64,000 nt of DNA from an uncultured bacterium (lineage in GTDB: Bacteria > Bacteroidota > Bacteroidia > Chitinophagales > Chitinophagaceae): the NCBI GenBank assembly GCA_903826405.1, contig CAIKEH010000008.1, forward strand, positions 81,276-145,275. Reading direction: 5' to 3'. The position numbers were made by a program, and so were the translations under genes. Numbering within the stretch: position 1 is the stretch's first letter; each line of letters starts with the position of its first letter. The notes below the pieces were generated by a model. The model saw nothing but the letters and a program-made list of their open reading frames with translations. It was not told where the DNA came from and made no database searches. Shown here piece by piece: positions 27,710 through 38,589 of the stretch.

Positions 27710-28502
27710 GTTTGATGATCTTATCGTAACTGGCGGCTATCCCTTTTATCAAGGAAGAACTGAAGCCCTGATGTTCCATTTCATTGAGTCCTGCAATGGT
27801 GCATCCCTTGGGCGTTGTCACTTTATCGATCTCGTATTCCGGGTGAGTGCCCTTTTGCAAAAGCAGTTCGGCAGCACCCTTGACCGTTTGTGCAGCGATC
27901 AGACTGGCAGTGGAAGCATCGAACCCGATCTCTACACCACCCTGGATATTGGCCCGGATATATCGCATGGCATAAGCAGTGCCACAGGCACCTAATACCG
28001 TTGCAGCATCCATCAGTTTTTCATCGATGAAAGCCACTCTACCCAGTTGTTGGAAGAGATCATCCACGTAAGAATTCTGGTCCTGGTCGATGTTACTGGT
28101 GCAAATGCAGGTCATGCTTTCCTGAATGGCGATGGCTGTATTGGGCATGGCCCGAACAACTGGGAATCCCGTCCCGACAATACTCTGGATGTCCTGTATC
28201 GAAACCCCTGTAACTACCGAGCATAAAAGATGCTTTTGGGCATTCAGAACCGTCTTCATGGCCGACAGAACATCTTTCACCTGAAAGGGTTTTATGGCCA
28301 GGATGATGAGATCTGCGAAACGCAAAGCTTCAGCGTTATCATTGCTGACCAAAATGCCTTTCTCCTCCAATCGCTTCAGAGCCGTGATGTTCCTTCTGGT
28401 CACCAATATATGTTCCGGAAGAGTGAATCCACTGTTCACCAGTCCCTCAGCTATGGATGATCCCAGATTGCCGCCACCGATGATGGCTATCTTCTTGTTC
28501 AT
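27705..28502 (-). CDS. proC: pyrroline-5-carboxylate reductase
   Basis: ProC makes the last step of proline synthesis, reducing pyrroline-5-carboxylate with NAD(P)H. The 265 residues have the Rossmann motif IAIIGGGNLGSSIAEGLVNS, VRAMPNTAIAIQESMTCIC, and the C-terminal dimer domain with GACGTAYAMRYIRANIQGG, TVKGAAELLLQKGTHPE and the signature VTTPKGCTIAGLNEMEHQGF. Complete. It follows hldD by 95 bp on the same strand. Confidence 0.95.
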   Translation of the reverse strand: MNKKIAIIGGGNLGSSIAEGLVNSGFTLPEHILVTRRNITALKRLEEKGILVSNDNAEALRFADLIILAIKPFQVKDVLSAMKTVLNAQKHLLCSVVTGVSIQDIQSIVGTGFPVVRAMPNTAIAIQESMTCICTSNIDQDQNSYVDDLFQQLGRVAFIDEKLMDAATVLGACGTAYAMRYIRANIQGGVEIGFDASTASLIAAQTVKGAAELLLQKGTHPEYEIDKVTTPKGCTIAGLNEMEHQGFSSSLIKGIAASYDKIIKP

Positions 28503-28597
28503 GCTCCGAATTTTGAACTAAGGTAAATCAATTTCCAGAAGGCGGGTTCGGGCCTGTACCCCCTTGATGAGCACATCACTGATGGTGGTCAAAGGGT

Positions 28598-29575
28598 TCA
28601 ATAATATAGTCCCGGTTCCAAGAAGTGTCGGGTATAGTCGAAGACCCCTTCTTCCAGAGTATGAAAAGGCTCGGTATACCCTACTCTCCTGAGTTTGGAC
28701 ATATTGGCCTCCGTGAAGTATTGGTATTTATCCCTGATATCCTCAGGCATGTCTATGAACCTGATGTCCGCCTTCATATAAAGACCAGCAAATGTCGCCT
28801 TGGCAAGGTCCTCAAAGCTTCTTGCCTGACCGGTTCCCAGATTGTATATTCCGCTTTGAGGTCGATTCTCCGCCAACCACAGGCATACTCTGACCACATC
28901 CATGACATAGATGAAGTCACGCAGTTGCTGACCATCTTTGAAATCCGGACGATGTGACCGGAATAATTGAACAAACCCCTTCTCACGGATCTGTAGGAAG
29001 GAATGCCAGATCACACTCGCCATCCTTCCCTTATGATATTCGTTGGGACCATAAACATTGAAGAATTTCAACCCATACCAACAAGGTGGAGCTGCCGACT
29101 GAGCAAGCGCCCATTTGTCGAATTCATTTTTGGACACTCCATACGGGTTGAGAGGCTTGAGCCGATCGATCAGGTCATGATCATCATCATAACCGAATTC
29201 TCCATTGCCATATGTTGCTGCTGAAGAAGCATAGACCAGCGGGACCTGGTTCGCCGTGCAATAGGTCCAAACTTTCTTAGAATATTCCAGATTCAAGCGC
29301 TGGTGAACAGCATAATCGAATTCGGTTGTGTCAGTCCGTGCACCCAAATGGAAAACAAGGTCCACTTTGGGTTTCTTGGTGATCAACCAGTCGAATAGCT
29401 CATCCCGGTCGATTTTGTGCCACCATGTCTTTCCTTCCAGATTGGGGTATTTGTCCTGCCTGTTGAATTCATCGACTATGATCAGGTTCTCGAAACCCTG
29501 TTCATTCAGTAATCCAACCATGCAACTACCTATGAAACCTGCAGCGCCTGTGACTATGATATTACCCAATGCCAT
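28598..29575 (-). CDS. hldD: ADP-L-glycero-D-manno-heptose-6-epimerase
   Basis: HldD epimerises ADP-heptose for the LPS inner core. The 325 residues are a short-chain extended reductase: IIVTGAAGFIGSCMVGLLNE (NAD(P) site), VFHLGARTDTTEFDYAVHQR, the catalytic YGVSKNEFDKWAL (Y-x3-K), and the HldD-typical FFNVYGPNEYHKGRMASVIW and NLGTGQARSFEDLAKATF. Length fits HldD (about 310-330). With the GT9 gene at 41570 it suggests heptose-containing surface glycans. It lies between purL (75 bp upstream) and proC. Confidence 0.92.
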   Translation of the reverse strand: MALGNIIVTGAAGFIGSCMVGLLNEQGFENLIIVDEFNRQDKYPNLEGKTWWHKIDRDELFDWLITKKPKVDLVFHLGARTDTTEFDYAVHQRLNLEYSKKVWTYCTANQVPLVYASSAATYGNGEFGYDDDHDLIDRLKPLNPYGVSKNEFDKWALAQSAAPPCWYGLKFFNVYGPNEYHKGRMASVIWHSFLQIREKGFVQLFRSHRPDFKDGQQLRDFIYVMDVVRVCLWLAENRPQSGIYNLGTGQARSFEDLAKATFAGLYMKADIRFIDMPEDIRDKYQYFTEANMSKLRRVGYTEPFHTLEEGVFDYTRHFLEPGLYY

Positions 29576-29650
29576 GTGAAATTTTGATGCAGGACAAAAA
29601 ATCCAGATTTCGGATTCCGGATGGGATGATCGTCCATTTTCCGATCCGGC

Positions 29651-31873
29651 TTATTCTGCCAAATATCCTGTCATATGACCACCAATGACGTTCTCGTAAA
29701 TTCGGTTCCAGGAATCTATCCTATCCCAATTTGAACCATCAATCACGATATTCCCCGCTGTTACTTGGCCGATCTTCCTGAATGGCACATCGGTCTTTGC
29801 CAATGCTTCTTCGAAAGCAGCAGTTCCTTCTGGTGAAACACTGACCACGACCCGACTTTGGGATTCACCGAACCAGAAAGCATCTTTCCTAACAGGCAGA
29901 TCACCCTGACCGGCCATGAATCCCAATCCACGAACCCGGGCGCTTTCAAACAATGTCACGAACAATCCTCCTTCGCTGACATCGTGGGCAGACCGAACAA
30001 GACCTTTTCGGATGAGGTCAAGAACAGCGGACTGAAGAGCGAATTCTTTATCGAGTTCGAAATGTGGTGCCGGGGAATATTCCACACCGCAGATCTTGTG
30101 TAGATATTCCGATGAGGCAATGTCACCAGTTATTTCACCTATCAGGTAGATCTGATCCTCAACGGCCTTGAAGTCGAGTGTCATTTTACCTTGTACATCT
30201 TCCAGTAATCCAACCATACCAATGGTAGGTGTTGGATACACGGCACCATCTGGATTCTGGTTATAGAAGCTGACATTACCTCCGGTTACAGGAGTGTCGA
30301 ACTTCCTGCAAGCCTCGCCCATACCCTGGATTGCATAAACGAACTGATAATACACCTCCGGGTCGAAGGGGTTGCCGAAGTTCAGGCAGTTGGTGACCCC
30401 TAATGGCTGTCCACCGCTGCATACGATGTTCCGAGCTGCTTCACTGACAGCGATCATGCAACCTTTGAATGGATCGGCATAGACGTACCTGCTGTTGCAG
30501 TCCGTCGTGACTGCCAAGGCTTTCGTGGTGTCTTTTACCAATACTATGGCTGCGTCACTCGGAGCATTGGTGGATGCATTATCCGTACCCACCATGCTGT
30601 CATATTGTGTGTATATCCATTGCTTGCTGGCTATGTTCGGAATGGCGATGATCTTTTCAGCAACTGATCGCAGGCCCTCAGGAACCTTTATGTTGTCGAC
30701 ATGGAATGCTGCGATCTTTTTGAAATAAGCAGGTTCGCGGTATTCACGTTCGTTTACCGGGGCACCACCACCGAGCACCAAGCTTTCTGCCTTCAATTCT
30801 GCTTCGAGTTGACCGTTGAGATAAAACTTCAACAGCCCGTCGTCGGTCACTTCACCTATCTCCGAGCAAGGAAGGTCCCATTTTTCAAAAATGCGCAGCA
30901 CCTCATCTTCCCGACCTTTCTTAACGATCATCAGCATGCGCTCCTGACTTTCGCTGAGTAAAAGTTCCCATGCCTTCATATTGGACTGCCGCTTGGGAAC
31001 TTTATCCAGGTTGATCACCATGCCCACACCGCCCTTGGCGCTGGTTTCAGCAGTTGAGCAGATGATGCCGGCTGCACCCATATCCTGCATGCCCACGAGT
31101 GCGCCAGTGGGGATGACCTCCAGGCAGGCTTCAAGCAGTTTCTTCTCCTGGAAGGGATCACCGACCTGTACGGCTGGAAGATCTTCAGCACTTTCCGCTG
31201 TGATGTCGGCAGAAGCGAAAGAAGCTCCTCCGATACCATCTTTCCCAGTGGCAGAACCCACGATGAAAACCGGGTTACCCTTTCCTTCTGCTGTTGCACT
31301 TACCGTCTGACCGATCTTGACCACACCTACACTCATGGCATTCACCAAAGGATTCGTATGGTAACAGTCCTCAAAATAAACTTCCCCTCCAACGGTCGGA
31401 ACACCGAAACAATTACCGTAATGTCCAATGCCGTGCACAACTCCACTCACCAAATGCTGAGTCTTTGATTCTTCCAGATTGCCGAAACGGAGTGAATTGA
31501 GAGCAGCAATAGGACGGGCGCCCATGGTGAATATGTCACGGTGTATGCCCCCCACCCCTGTGGCGGCACCTTGAAATGGCTCGATGGCGGAAGGATGATT
31601 ATGCGATTCGATCTTGAATACAACACCGAGGCCATCACCGATGTCCGCCAGGCCGGCATTTTCCTCCCCGGCTTTGACCAGAAGTTTCTTCCCCTCCCGA
31701 GGGAGCGTCTTGAGCCATCTGATGGAGTTCTTGTAACTGCAATGTTCACTCCACATCACGGAGTAAGCCGCGAGTTCGGTGAAATTGGGATTGCGCCCCA
31801 TGACCTCATTGATCATTACGAATTCCTCGGCTGTCAAGCCCAACTGGCGGGCATTCTCTACGGTTGTTTCCAT
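29651..31873 (-). CDS. purL: phosphoribosylformylglycinamidine synthase subunit PurL (small type)
   Basis: PurL is the ATP-binding synthase of purine step four; this 740-residue form needs separate PurQ (glutaminase) and PurS. Motifs: [77 protein letters not shown] and GGNVSFYN in the second half. It has no C-terminal GATase, consistent with the small type. A promoter with ATTG-N19-TACCTTTG lies upstream. Confidence 0.96.
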   Translation of the reverse strand: METTVENARQLGLTAEEFVMINEVMGRNPNFTELAAYSVMWSEHCSYKNSIRWLKTLPREGKKLLVKAGEENAGLADIGDGLGVVFKIESHNHPSAIEPFQGAATGVGGIHRDIFTMGARPIAALNSLRFGNLEESKTQHLVSGVVHGIGHYGNCFGVPTVGGEVYFEDCYHTNPLVNAMSVGVVKIGQTVSATAEGKGNPVFIVGSATGKDGIGGASFASADITAESAEDLPAVQVGDPFQEKKLLEACLEVIPTGALVGMQDMGAAGIICSTAETSAKGGVGMVINLDKVPKRQSNMKAWELLLSESQERMLMIVKKGREDEVLRIFEKWDLPCSEIGEVTDDGLLKFYLNGQLEAELKAESLVLGGGAPVNEREYREPAYFKKIAAFHVDNIKVPEGLRSVAEKIIAIPNIASKQWIYTQYDSMVGTDNASTNAPSDAAIVLVKDTTKALAVTTDCNSRYVYADPFKGCMIAVSEAARNIVCSGGQPLGVTNCLNFGNPFDPEVYYQFVYAIQGMGEACRKFDTPVTGGNVSFYNQNPDGAVYPTPTIGMVGLLEDVQGKMTLDFKAVEDQIYLIGEITGDIASSEYLHKICGVEYSPAPHFELDKEFALQSAVLDLIRKGLVRSAHDVSEGGLFVTLFESARVRGLGFMAGQGDLPVRKDAFWFGESQSRVVVSVSPEGTAAFEEALAKTDVPFRKIGQVTAGNIVIDGSNWDRIDSWNRIYENVIGGHMTGYLAE

Positions 31874-31889
31874 ACTTTATTAGAAGATG

Positions 31890-31920
31890 CAAAGGTAAAG
31901 CACATAAGCCGTGATTCAAT
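31890..31920 (-). promoter_or_regulatory. purL promoter (Bacteroidota type)
   Basis: Minus strand ATTG-N19-TACCTTTG: a perfect -7 box and a one-mismatch -33 box at ideal spacing. The -7 box ends 17 nt before the purL ATG, so the leader is very short. Confidence 0.7.
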
Positions 31921-32028
31921 CTTGACCTATGCCATTTTAAGTAGTCTGATTACTATTTATCAACATGGCATCCACAGTTTTGATTACAATCCCTCGTTTG
32001 ATGATAAAATAGGCATTTCAACATGGTT

Positions 32029-33177
32029 TCACAGTAGTCGAATGTCATCATATTCCCGCTCTAACCCTTTCCACAGTCTTTCCTGATTGAATCTGAATTC
32101 AACTATATCCCGTCCATTGGCACCATGAATATGCAGCAATTCAGGATCCTGAATATAAGTTTCTATCCATTTCTCAAGATCGGCTTCATCGCCTTTTCTG
32201 AACAAAGAACCGTTTTTTCCTGCCTGAAGCGCATCCCTACAACCAGGTATGTCAGGAGCAATTACAGGAACACCCATAGCGGCAGCTTCGATGAGTACAT
32301 TCCCAAAACCCTCCCTATAGGATGGAAGGACTAGTAAGTCCATCATAGGATATACAGGAACGATATCTTCCATTTTACCTAAATAATAAATGTTTGGGGC
32401 AGAATGTATCTGCTCCTTACTTGAAACGGAGATCGGATCCCTATGATCCATTGAGCCGGCAATCACCAGGCATAAATTAGGATGACGTCTTCTAAGCCTA
32501 TGGAAAACATTGATCAATAAATCCATGCCCTTGTCTGCAGAAATCCGACCAATAAACCCAATTGTGAAGGAAGCAGATGGAATCATTTTAATTGCCCTCA
32601 ACTTCTCTGATTCAGCAATCACTTTTTCTGTGCGCGAAAAACGTTTTAAATTGATGCCATTGCAACTACCATATTCGATGATCCGTCCCTTATTAGAATT
32701 CAATATACCACAGGCCACTGCATGATCAAGCAGGGAAGGACTGACCACAATGACCCTTTCTGCCAGACTACAGGTCATTTTTTCCGCGAACCTGATCAAA
32801 ATTTTTTTCCACCCTCTTTGAGTGTCGCTAACCAAACCATGTAAAGTAAATATCCTCTTCCCAATGCCTAAAAACCAGCACGCCAACATGATCAGGAGAC
32901 CCGATTTAGGGTGACCTGCATTGACGATTTGTGGTCTTTCCTTTAATAAAATTCTGAAAACTTCAAAAAGATTCAATAAATCATGGAAAGGTGTAATGGA
33001 ATTGGAAAAATCAACTTCATAAAGTTTGGCTTGCTCCAAATCAGTAAGTCGCTCCATTTCCTCCCCAGGCGGACTAATGATGGAAACATCATAACCACAA
33101 CTTTTCATGTATTCCAATTGGCCATGCAGGAAGTGGGCACAAAATGAACTGGAAACACCATAAAGCAGCTTTGGCAT
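32029..33177 (-). CDS. group 1/GT4 glycosyltransferase
   Basis: I chose the ATG at 33177 (MPKLLYGVSSSFCAHFLHGQ) rather than the track's TTG six codons upstream. The 382-residue product is a GT-B enzyme: N-domain with VNAGHPKSGLLIMLACWFLG, and C-domain with FTIGFIGRISADKGMDLLIN, VIAGSMD, and the nucleotide-sugar motif VLPSYREGFGNVLIEAAAMG followed by VPVIAPDIPG (E-x7-E type). It probably adds a sugar to capsule, O-antigen or exopolysaccharide. A -7-like TACCTTTG lies at 33224-33231 (minus). It diverges from a polytopic membrane protein. Confidence 0.92.
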   Translation of the reverse strand: MPKLLYGVSSSFCAHFLHGQLEYMKSCGYDVSIISPPGEEMERLTDLEQAKLYEVDFSNSITPFHDLLNLFEVFRILLKERPQIVNAGHPKSGLLIMLACWFLGIGKRIFTLHGLVSDTQRGWKKILIRFAEKMTCSLAERVIVVSPSLLDHAVACGILNSNKGRIIEYGSCNGINLKRFSRTEKVIAESEKLRAIKMIPSASFTIGFIGRISADKGMDLLINVFHRLRRRHPNLCLVIAGSMDHRDPISVSSKEQIHSAPNIYYLGKMEDIVPVYPMMDLLVLPSYREGFGNVLIEAAAMGVPVIAPDIPGCRDALQAGKNGSLFRKGDEADLEKWIETYIQDPELLHIHGANGRDIVEFRFNQERLWKGLEREYDDIRLL

Positions 33178-33397
33178 ATGTAAAAATCTTGACAAATATT
33201 AGGCGGGACTGATTTTTTAATTACAAAGGTAGGATACCCCGCCTGCATTCAGTATTTCTCAATTTTTGTTTCAGTTCTTATTTTGTAAAAAATATGTACC
33301 CAGCATCACCATTTTACGATAAATTTACCAAGGAATAGAACAACTCCTTGAGCTGAAATAATTGGTTAAATATCCTCCTTCTACTGGTTGATTGCTC

Positions 33398-34660
33398 ATG
33401 TCATCTATATTACTTTTTGCCGGATACCTATTACTGTTCACTTGGATTATCCCCAAGTTAGGATTCAATAAAAAAAGTGGCCTATCCAAAAATACACTTT
33501 CAGCATTGTTCCTTATAAAAACTATTACTGGATGTATATACGGATATATACATGCTAATCATTCAGACAAACTGCATGATATGGACACCTGGCGTTTCTA
33601 TTTTGACAGTTTGGATGAAATGAAAATCCTACGGAAGGATCCCTATCGGTTCTTCAGGGAACTCTTCATTGATCCATATCATGGAGGGGTGGACAAGATA
33701 TTCTCTACAAAGGGTAGCTATTGGAACGATCTGAAGAACAATATCATGGTCAAGCTAGTGACTATTTTCGACCTCTTCAGTTTGGGAAACTACTACGTCA
33801 ATTTGATCTTTTTCAACTTCATCACTTTTTTTGGACCGGTCGCTCTATACAGGACTTTCATTCACCGTTTCCCCCTGAGGAAGAAAACAATACTGACCGG
33901 AGTGTTCTTGCTTCCATCCGTACTATTTTGGAGTAGCGGACTACACAAGGAAGGACTCTTGCTTCTGGCCATTGGATTATTGAGCTTCAATGTCGACCAT
34001 GTCATTCAGGCACGGTGGGGGGTGTCCTCCGTATCCTGGATCATCGCTTGTCTGTGTATGATATTCATTCTTCGGAACAATGTCATCTTCGCCCTTCTTC
34101 CTTCATTGATCGCTTGGTACTGGAGTGAAAAAAATAAGCCACATGCCGTTCGGATCTTTCTGATCGTGGATGCCGTCTTCGTCATACTCTTCTTCATCTC
34201 ACCTTACATTATCCCCAAACTTGACCTTCCATTGAGTATGCATCTGCGGCAACAGGAATTCATTGCACTCGGGGGTAGGATGGCCATGCCCGTGAGTGTT
34301 CTCCAACCCGATTTATATGGATTCATCCATAATCTGCCCTCCGCATTTTCCATTGCCTTTTTGCACCCACTCCCTGGCGAGGGCGGCCTGAATTATTTGC
34401 CATTTTCGCTGGAGTTGATATGTATCGGCATACTATTTATTCTTTCCCTCCTGATGCCAGCCAGAAATAAGCATTTACCCATTCTTCTATTCTCCGCCAA
34501 TTTCGCGTTATTACTTATGGTCATGATCGGATATATCGTGCCCAACATAGGAGCGGTAATACGCTATAAGAGCATTGGATTTCCATTTTTGTTCTTTTTC
34601 ATGGCATTGACCTGGGACAGAAAAAAAACACTCGAAATTTTCAATACGATACGAATTTGA
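33398..34660 (+). CDS. polytopic membrane protein, possible polysaccharide polymerase or GT-C-like enzyme
   Basis: I use the ATG at 33398 (MSSILLFAGYLLLFTWIIPK) instead of the track's TTG. The 420 residues have about ten hydrophobic segments, with a large hydrophilic loop after the second (about residues 55-110) that begins HDMDTWRFYFDSL, an acidic motif like those in GT-C enzymes. FWSSGLHKEGLLLLAIGLLS recurs in Bacteroidota membrane proteins of surface-glycan loci. Divergent pairing with a GT4 gene supports a glycan role. Wzy-like polymerase is a guess; I do not recognise the family. Confidence 0.7.
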   Translation: MSSILLFAGYLLLFTWIIPKLGFNKKSGLSKNTLSALFLIKTITGCIYGYIHANHSDKLHDMDTWRFYFDSLDEMKILRKDPYRFFRELFIDPYHGGVDKIFSTKGSYWNDLKNNIMVKLVTIFDLFSLGNYYVNLIFFNFITFFGPVALYRTFIHRFPLRKKTILTGVFLLPSVLFWSSGLHKEGLLLLAIGLLSFNVDHVIQARWGVSSVSWIIACLCMIFILRNNVIFALLPSLIAWYWSEKNKPHAVRIFLIVDAVFVILFFISPYIIPKLDLPLSMHLRQQEFIALGGRMAMPVSVLQPDLYGFIHNLPSAFSIAFLHPLPGEGGLNYLPFSLELICIGILFILSLLMPARNKHLPILLFSANFALLLMVMIGYIVPNIGAVIRYKSIGFPFLFFFMALTWDRKKTLEIFNTIRI

Positions 34661-34774
34661 ATATTTTCAATACGTATTTTTTGAGCAGGTAACCCCTGCT
34701 TTTTAAGCATTTTCTACATTTTTTTCATCTTTTTTTTCACAAAATTCCATTTTTCACAAATTGATACGCCAAAT

Positions 34775-34807
34775 TTTGCTTTCACGTTCTTAAAACATGC
34801 ACATTTG
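34775..34807 (+). promoter_or_regulatory. glnN promoter candidate
   Basis: TTTG-N21-CACATTTG upstream of glnN. The -33 box and spacing are right and the -7 box has one mismatch (C for the first T). The -7 box ends 20 nt before the ATG. The surrounding AT-rich sequence fits a strong promoter. Confidence 0.55.
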
Positions 34808-34827
34808 CATTCCTAAATCATTACATC

Positions 34828-37017
34828 ATGCACCTTCGTTTTAAAGCCATCGACAACCTGACATCGGTCGGCGCCAATTCGCCCGATCCCGTTGCGAAAA
34901 AGGTCACTGCCGTTTTCGGTGAGAAAGTGTTCACCTTGAAAGTTGCCCGTGAGTATCTCAGTGATGAAGCCTACAAAAGTCTGATCAGTTCCATCAAGAC
35001 CGGCAAAAAGATCGACCGGAATGATGCCAGTCAGATCGCCGCAGGCATCAGACAATGGGCGGAAAGCAAAGGCGTGACGCATTATACACACTGGTTCCAG
35101 CCATTGACCGGCAGTTCCGCCGAAAAGCATGATTCCTTCTTTACCCTGAAATCCGATGGCACTCCCCTGGAGACCTTTGATGGTGATGCGCTCGTTCAGC
35201 AGGAGCCTGACGCTTCATCTTTCCCTAGTGGTGGACTTCGCGCAACTTTCGAGGCACGGGGTTACACAGCATGGGATCCCACCTCCCCTGCTTTCATCAT
35301 GGAGATCGGAAACGGTAATACCCTCTGCATTCCTACCATCTTCGTATCGTATACCGGTGAGTCTTTGGACTATAAGGCTCCGTTGCTCAAATCCATTGAT
35401 GCTCTCAATAAAGCTGCCGTCGATGTCTGTAACTATTTCGACCGCAATGTCAGCAGGGTCACTGCTACCCTGGGTTGGGAGCAGGAATATTTCGTCATAG
35501 ATGAAGGATTGGCTAATGCCCGTCCGGATCTGGTCATGACGGGAAGGACAGTCTTCGGTCACTCCCCTGCCAAAGGGCAACAACTGGAAGATCATTACTT
35601 CGGCTCCATTCCCGAAAGGATCTATGCTTTCATGCGTGACTTCGAGACTGAGGCTTACAAACTCGGAATCCCTCTTCGCACCCGGCATAATGAAGTAGCT
35701 CCCGCACAGTTCGAATGTGCCCCCATATTCGAAGAACTTAACCTTGCCGTAGATCACAACACGTTGCTCATGGATGTGATGAGTCGTGTTGCGAAACGAC
35801 ATAAGTTGAAAGTTCTGCTGCACGAAAAACCTTTCGCTGGAATCAATGGATCGGGCAAGCACAATAACTGGAGCATGGCCACAGACACAGGTGTGAATCT
35901 GCTGGCTCCTGGCAAGACCCCGAAGACCAATTTCATGTTCCTTGCCTTCTTCGTAAACACCATCAAAGCAGTACATGATCATGCCGATCTGCTTCGCGCA
36001 GCTATCGCTTCAGCCGGCAATGATCACCGTCTGGGCGCCAACGAAGCTCCGCCAGCCATCATTTCAGCGTACATCGGTCGTTTCCTGACCAAGGTACTGG
36101 ACGAAGTTGAAAGCCGGGTAGGGGATAAATTCGACGAGCAGGATGAAGTGATGTTGAAACTGGATATCCATAAAAACATCCCCGAACTGCTGCTTGACAA
36201 TACGGACCGTAACCGCACTTCACCTTTTGCCTTCACCGGAAATAAATTCGAGTTCCGTGCCGTGGGTTCATCTGCGAACTGCGCTCTCAATATGACCGTT
36301 TTGAACACCATCATGGCTGAGACGCTTTCGAATTTCAAATCAGAGGTTGATGCCCTGATCGAGAAAGGCGAGAAGAAAGAAGTGGCCATCATGTATGTCA
36401 TTAAAAATTACATCAAAGCGAGCAAGAAAGTTCTTTTCGATGGTGATGGATACTCCGAGGCATGGGAAAAGGAAGCTGCAAAACGCGGACTTCCAAACGT
36501 GAAAACAACCCCGCCCGCTCTCGATGCCATGGTCACCAAAAAAGCAAAAGGGCTTTTCGAAAAACACAAGGTGTTTACCCACGCTGAGGTTGAGGCTCGT
36601 CACGAGATCGAACTGGAGAAATACATCAAAAATGTACAGATCGAAGGTCGTGTGATACATGATCTGGCCGGGAACCATATCCTGCCCTCCGCCATAAGAT
36701 ATCAGAATGTCCTGATTGAAAACATCAAAGGACTGAAAGAAGTTGGCGTGAAAGCATCCTCTTACAAAGTGCAGATGAACATTTTGAATGAGATTTCCGA
36801 TCATATCGACAAAGTGCAGACACTGTCCGACCAGATGACCGAGGAACGGAAATCAGCAAACGCTCTTCCCCATTCCCGCGAAAAAGCCATCGCATATTGT
36901 GACAAGGTGAAGCCATTGTTCGACGAGATCCGCTACAGTGTCGACAAATTGGAATTGCTGGTGGATGACGCATCTTGGGAATTGCCCAAATACAGGGAAC
37001 TGCTGTTCCTCCGTTGA
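34828..37017 (+). CDS. glnN: type III glutamine synthetase
   Basis: GSIII makes glutamine from glutamate, ammonia and ATP; it is the large dodecameric form typical of Bacteroidota and cyanobacteria. The 729 residues include the N-terminal GSIII domain (THYTHWFQPLTGSSAEKHDS), the catalytic TLGWEQEYFVID, the conserved RTRHNEVAPAQFECAPIFEE, and the ATP-site GINGSGKHNNWSMATDTG. A long helical C-terminal part follows. The length excludes GSI (about 470). It is transcribed alone, with a promoter candidate upstream and a strong palindromic terminator downstream. The 255-codon minus ORF inside is a shadow. Confidence 0.96.
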   Translation: MHLRFKAIDNLTSVGANSPDPVAKKVTAVFGEKVFTLKVAREYLSDEAYKSLISSIKTGKKIDRNDASQIAAGIRQWAESKGVTHYTHWFQPLTGSSAEKHDSFFTLKSDGTPLETFDGDALVQQEPDASSFPSGGLRATFEARGYTAWDPTSPAFIMEIGNGNTLCIPTIFVSYTGESLDYKAPLLKSIDALNKAAVDVCNYFDRNVSRVTATLGWEQEYFVIDEGLANARPDLVMTGRTVFGHSPAKGQQLEDHYFGSIPERIYAFMRDFETEAYKLGIPLRTRHNEVAPAQFECAPIFEELNLAVDHNTLLMDVMSRVAKRHKLKVLLHEKPFAGINGSGKHNNWSMATDTGVNLLAPGKTPKTNFMFLAFFVNTIKAVHDHADLLRAAIASAGNDHRLGANEAPPAIISAYIGRFLTKVLDEVESRVGDKFDEQDEVMLKLDIHKNIPELLLDNTDRNRTSPFAFTGNKFEFRAVGSSANCALNMTVLNTIMAETLSNFKSEVDALIEKGEKKEVAIMYVIKNYIKASKKVLFDGDGYSEAWEKEAAKRGLPNVKTTPPALDAMVTKKAKGLFEKHKVFTHAEVEARHEIELEKYIKNVQIEGRVIHDLAGNHILPSAIRYQNVLIENIKGLKEVGVKASSYKVQMNILNEISDHIDKVQTLSDQMTEERKSANALPHSREKAIAYCDKVKPLFDEIRYSVDKLELLVDDASWELPKYRELLFLR

Positions 37018-37049
37018 TCAATCATCAGTACACAATACTCAATATGGGT

Positions 37050-37082
37050 AAAAGGTCCCGACATATGTCGGGACCTTTTTTT
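37050..37082 (+). terminator. terminator after glnN (perfect palindrome)
   Basis: AAAAGGTCCCGACA-TA-TGTCGGGACCTTTT is a 30-nt perfect inverted repeat extended by a T7 run. It starts 33 bp after the glnN stop and could also act on the minus strand. Confidence 0.92.
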
Positions 37083-37110
37083 ATGCCGGAATACGCCAGA
37101 ATACCGAAAT

Positions 37111-37134
37111 GAAAAGGCCTCCCAAAAGGAGGCC
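37111..37134 (-). terminator. terminator after accC
   Basis: Minus strand GGCCTCC-TTTTG-GGAGGCC stem followed by UUUUC, 24 bp past the accC stop. Together with the glnN palindrome it separates the two convergent genes. Confidence 0.85.
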
Positions 37135-37158
37135 CCATAGATAAAAAATTAATGTAGA

Positions 37159-38517
37159 TCAAACCATCTTGAATCCTTCAAGGAACTTGGTAGTGAAGTT
37201 GCCCTTCTTGAAGTCTTCATTTCTCATGAGTTGCTGATGAAAGGGGATGGTCGTCTTGACCCCTTCTATGACGTATTCACTCAAAGCACGACTCATCGTG
37301 TTGATCGCCTCTTCGCGGGTCCGGGCAACTGCGATTATCTTGGCGATCATGGAATCATAATATGGTGGGATGACATATCCAGCATATACATGGGAATCCA
37401 CACGTATTCCATGGCCGCCCGGTTGATGTAAAACATTGATCCGACCGGGACTTGGGCGGAAGTCGTTATATGGATCCTCGGCATTGATGCGGCATTCGAT
37501 GGCATGCATCGTGGGTATATAATTCAATCCTGATATCGGATCTCCGGCAGCGATCTTGATTTGTTCTTTGATCAGGTCGAAATTGGTCACTTCCTCTGTG
37601 ACGCAATGCTCCACCTGGATACGGGTGTTCATCTCCATGAAATAGAAGTTCCGATGTCGGTCCACCAGAAATTCTATGGTGCCTACACTCTCGTAATTGA
37701 TGGCTGAGGCTGCTTTCACGGCTGCTTCTCCCATTTTCTCCCTTAATTCGGGGGTCATGAAAGGAGAAGGAGATTCCTCTACAAGTTTCTGGTGCCTGCG
37801 CTGAATCGAACAATCCCTTTCACTCAAATGGCAGACCGTCCCATAACGATCACCTGCGATCTGGATCTCTATATGCCGGGGCTCTTCCACGAATTTCTCC
37901 AGGTAGATTCCGTCATTTTTGAAGGAAGCCGCTGCCTCTGCCTTGGCAGTTGTATAAGCTCGCTCGAGTTCAGATTCTTGCCAAACCACACGCATACCTT
38001 TTCCACCACCACCAGCAGTAGCTTTGATAATCACCGGATAGGCCATTTCCCTTGCCAAAGCCCTCGCCTGCTCCACACTCTCCAATAAACCTCCGCTTCC
38101 CGGTATCACTGGTACACCAGCACGGATCATGGTCTCCTTCGCGGTAATCTTGTCACCCATGGATCTGATCTGATCCGGTGTCGGGCCTATGAACTTGATG
38201 CCATGTTCTCCACATATCTCTGCAAATCGGGCATTTTCAGCCAGAAACCCATATCCCGGATGAATGGCGTCCGCATTGGTAATCTCAGCCGCAGCCATGA
38301 GATGCGGAATATTCAGGTAAGAATCCGTACTAGCTGCCTTACCAATGCAAACAGCCTCATCTGCGAATTTAACATGCAGACTGTCCTTGTCGGCGGTCGA
38401 ATAAACAGCCACGGTCTTTATCCCCATCTCACGGCAGGTACGGATCACCCTAAGGGCAATCTCGCCCCGGTTGGCGATAAGTATCTTTTTGAAATTGATC
38501 TTGGAATCTTTAGTCAT
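37159..38517 (-). CDS. accC: acetyl-CoA carboxylase, biotin carboxylase subunit
   Basis: AccC carboxylates the biotin on AccB using ATP and bicarbonate, the first half of malonyl-CoA formation. I use the ATG at 38517 ([20 protein letters not shown]); the track begins four codons earlier at a GTG. The 452 residues show [37 protein letters not shown], the ATP-grasp loop [13 protein letters not shown], and [20 protein letters not shown]. It is preceded by accB 72 bp upstream. Confidence 0.96.
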   Translation of the reverse strand: MTKDSKINFKKILIANRGEIALRVIRTCREMGIKTVAVYSTADKDSLHVKFADEAVCIGKAASTDSYLNIPHLMAAAEITNADAIHPGYGFLAENARFAEICGEHGIKFIGPTPDQIRSMGDKITAKETMIRAGVPVIPGSGGLLESVEQARALAREMAYPVIIKATAGGGGKGMRVVWQESELERAYTTAKAEAAASFKNDGIYLEKFVEEPRHIEIQIAGDRYGTVCHLSERDCSIQRRHQKLVEESPSPFMTPELREKMGEAAVKAASAINYESVGTIEFLVDRHRNFYFMEMNTRIQVEHCVTEEVTNFDLIKEQIKIAAGDPISGLNYIPTMHAIECRINAEDPYNDFRPSPGRINVLHQPGGHGIRVDSHVYAGYVIPPYYDSMIAKIIAVARTREEAINTMSRALSEYVIEGVKTTIPFHQQLMRNEDFKKGNFTTKFLEGFKMV

Positions 38518-38589
38518 GTGTCTGCTCACTTTGTTTGAGGGATGGCAGGGTCATACATTGTGTTGCCACTCGGTTCCAGTCGACGAGGA

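Noticed and set aside
35215-35982. 255-codon minus-strand ORF
   Set aside because: Antisense to glnN inside its most conserved catalytic region.
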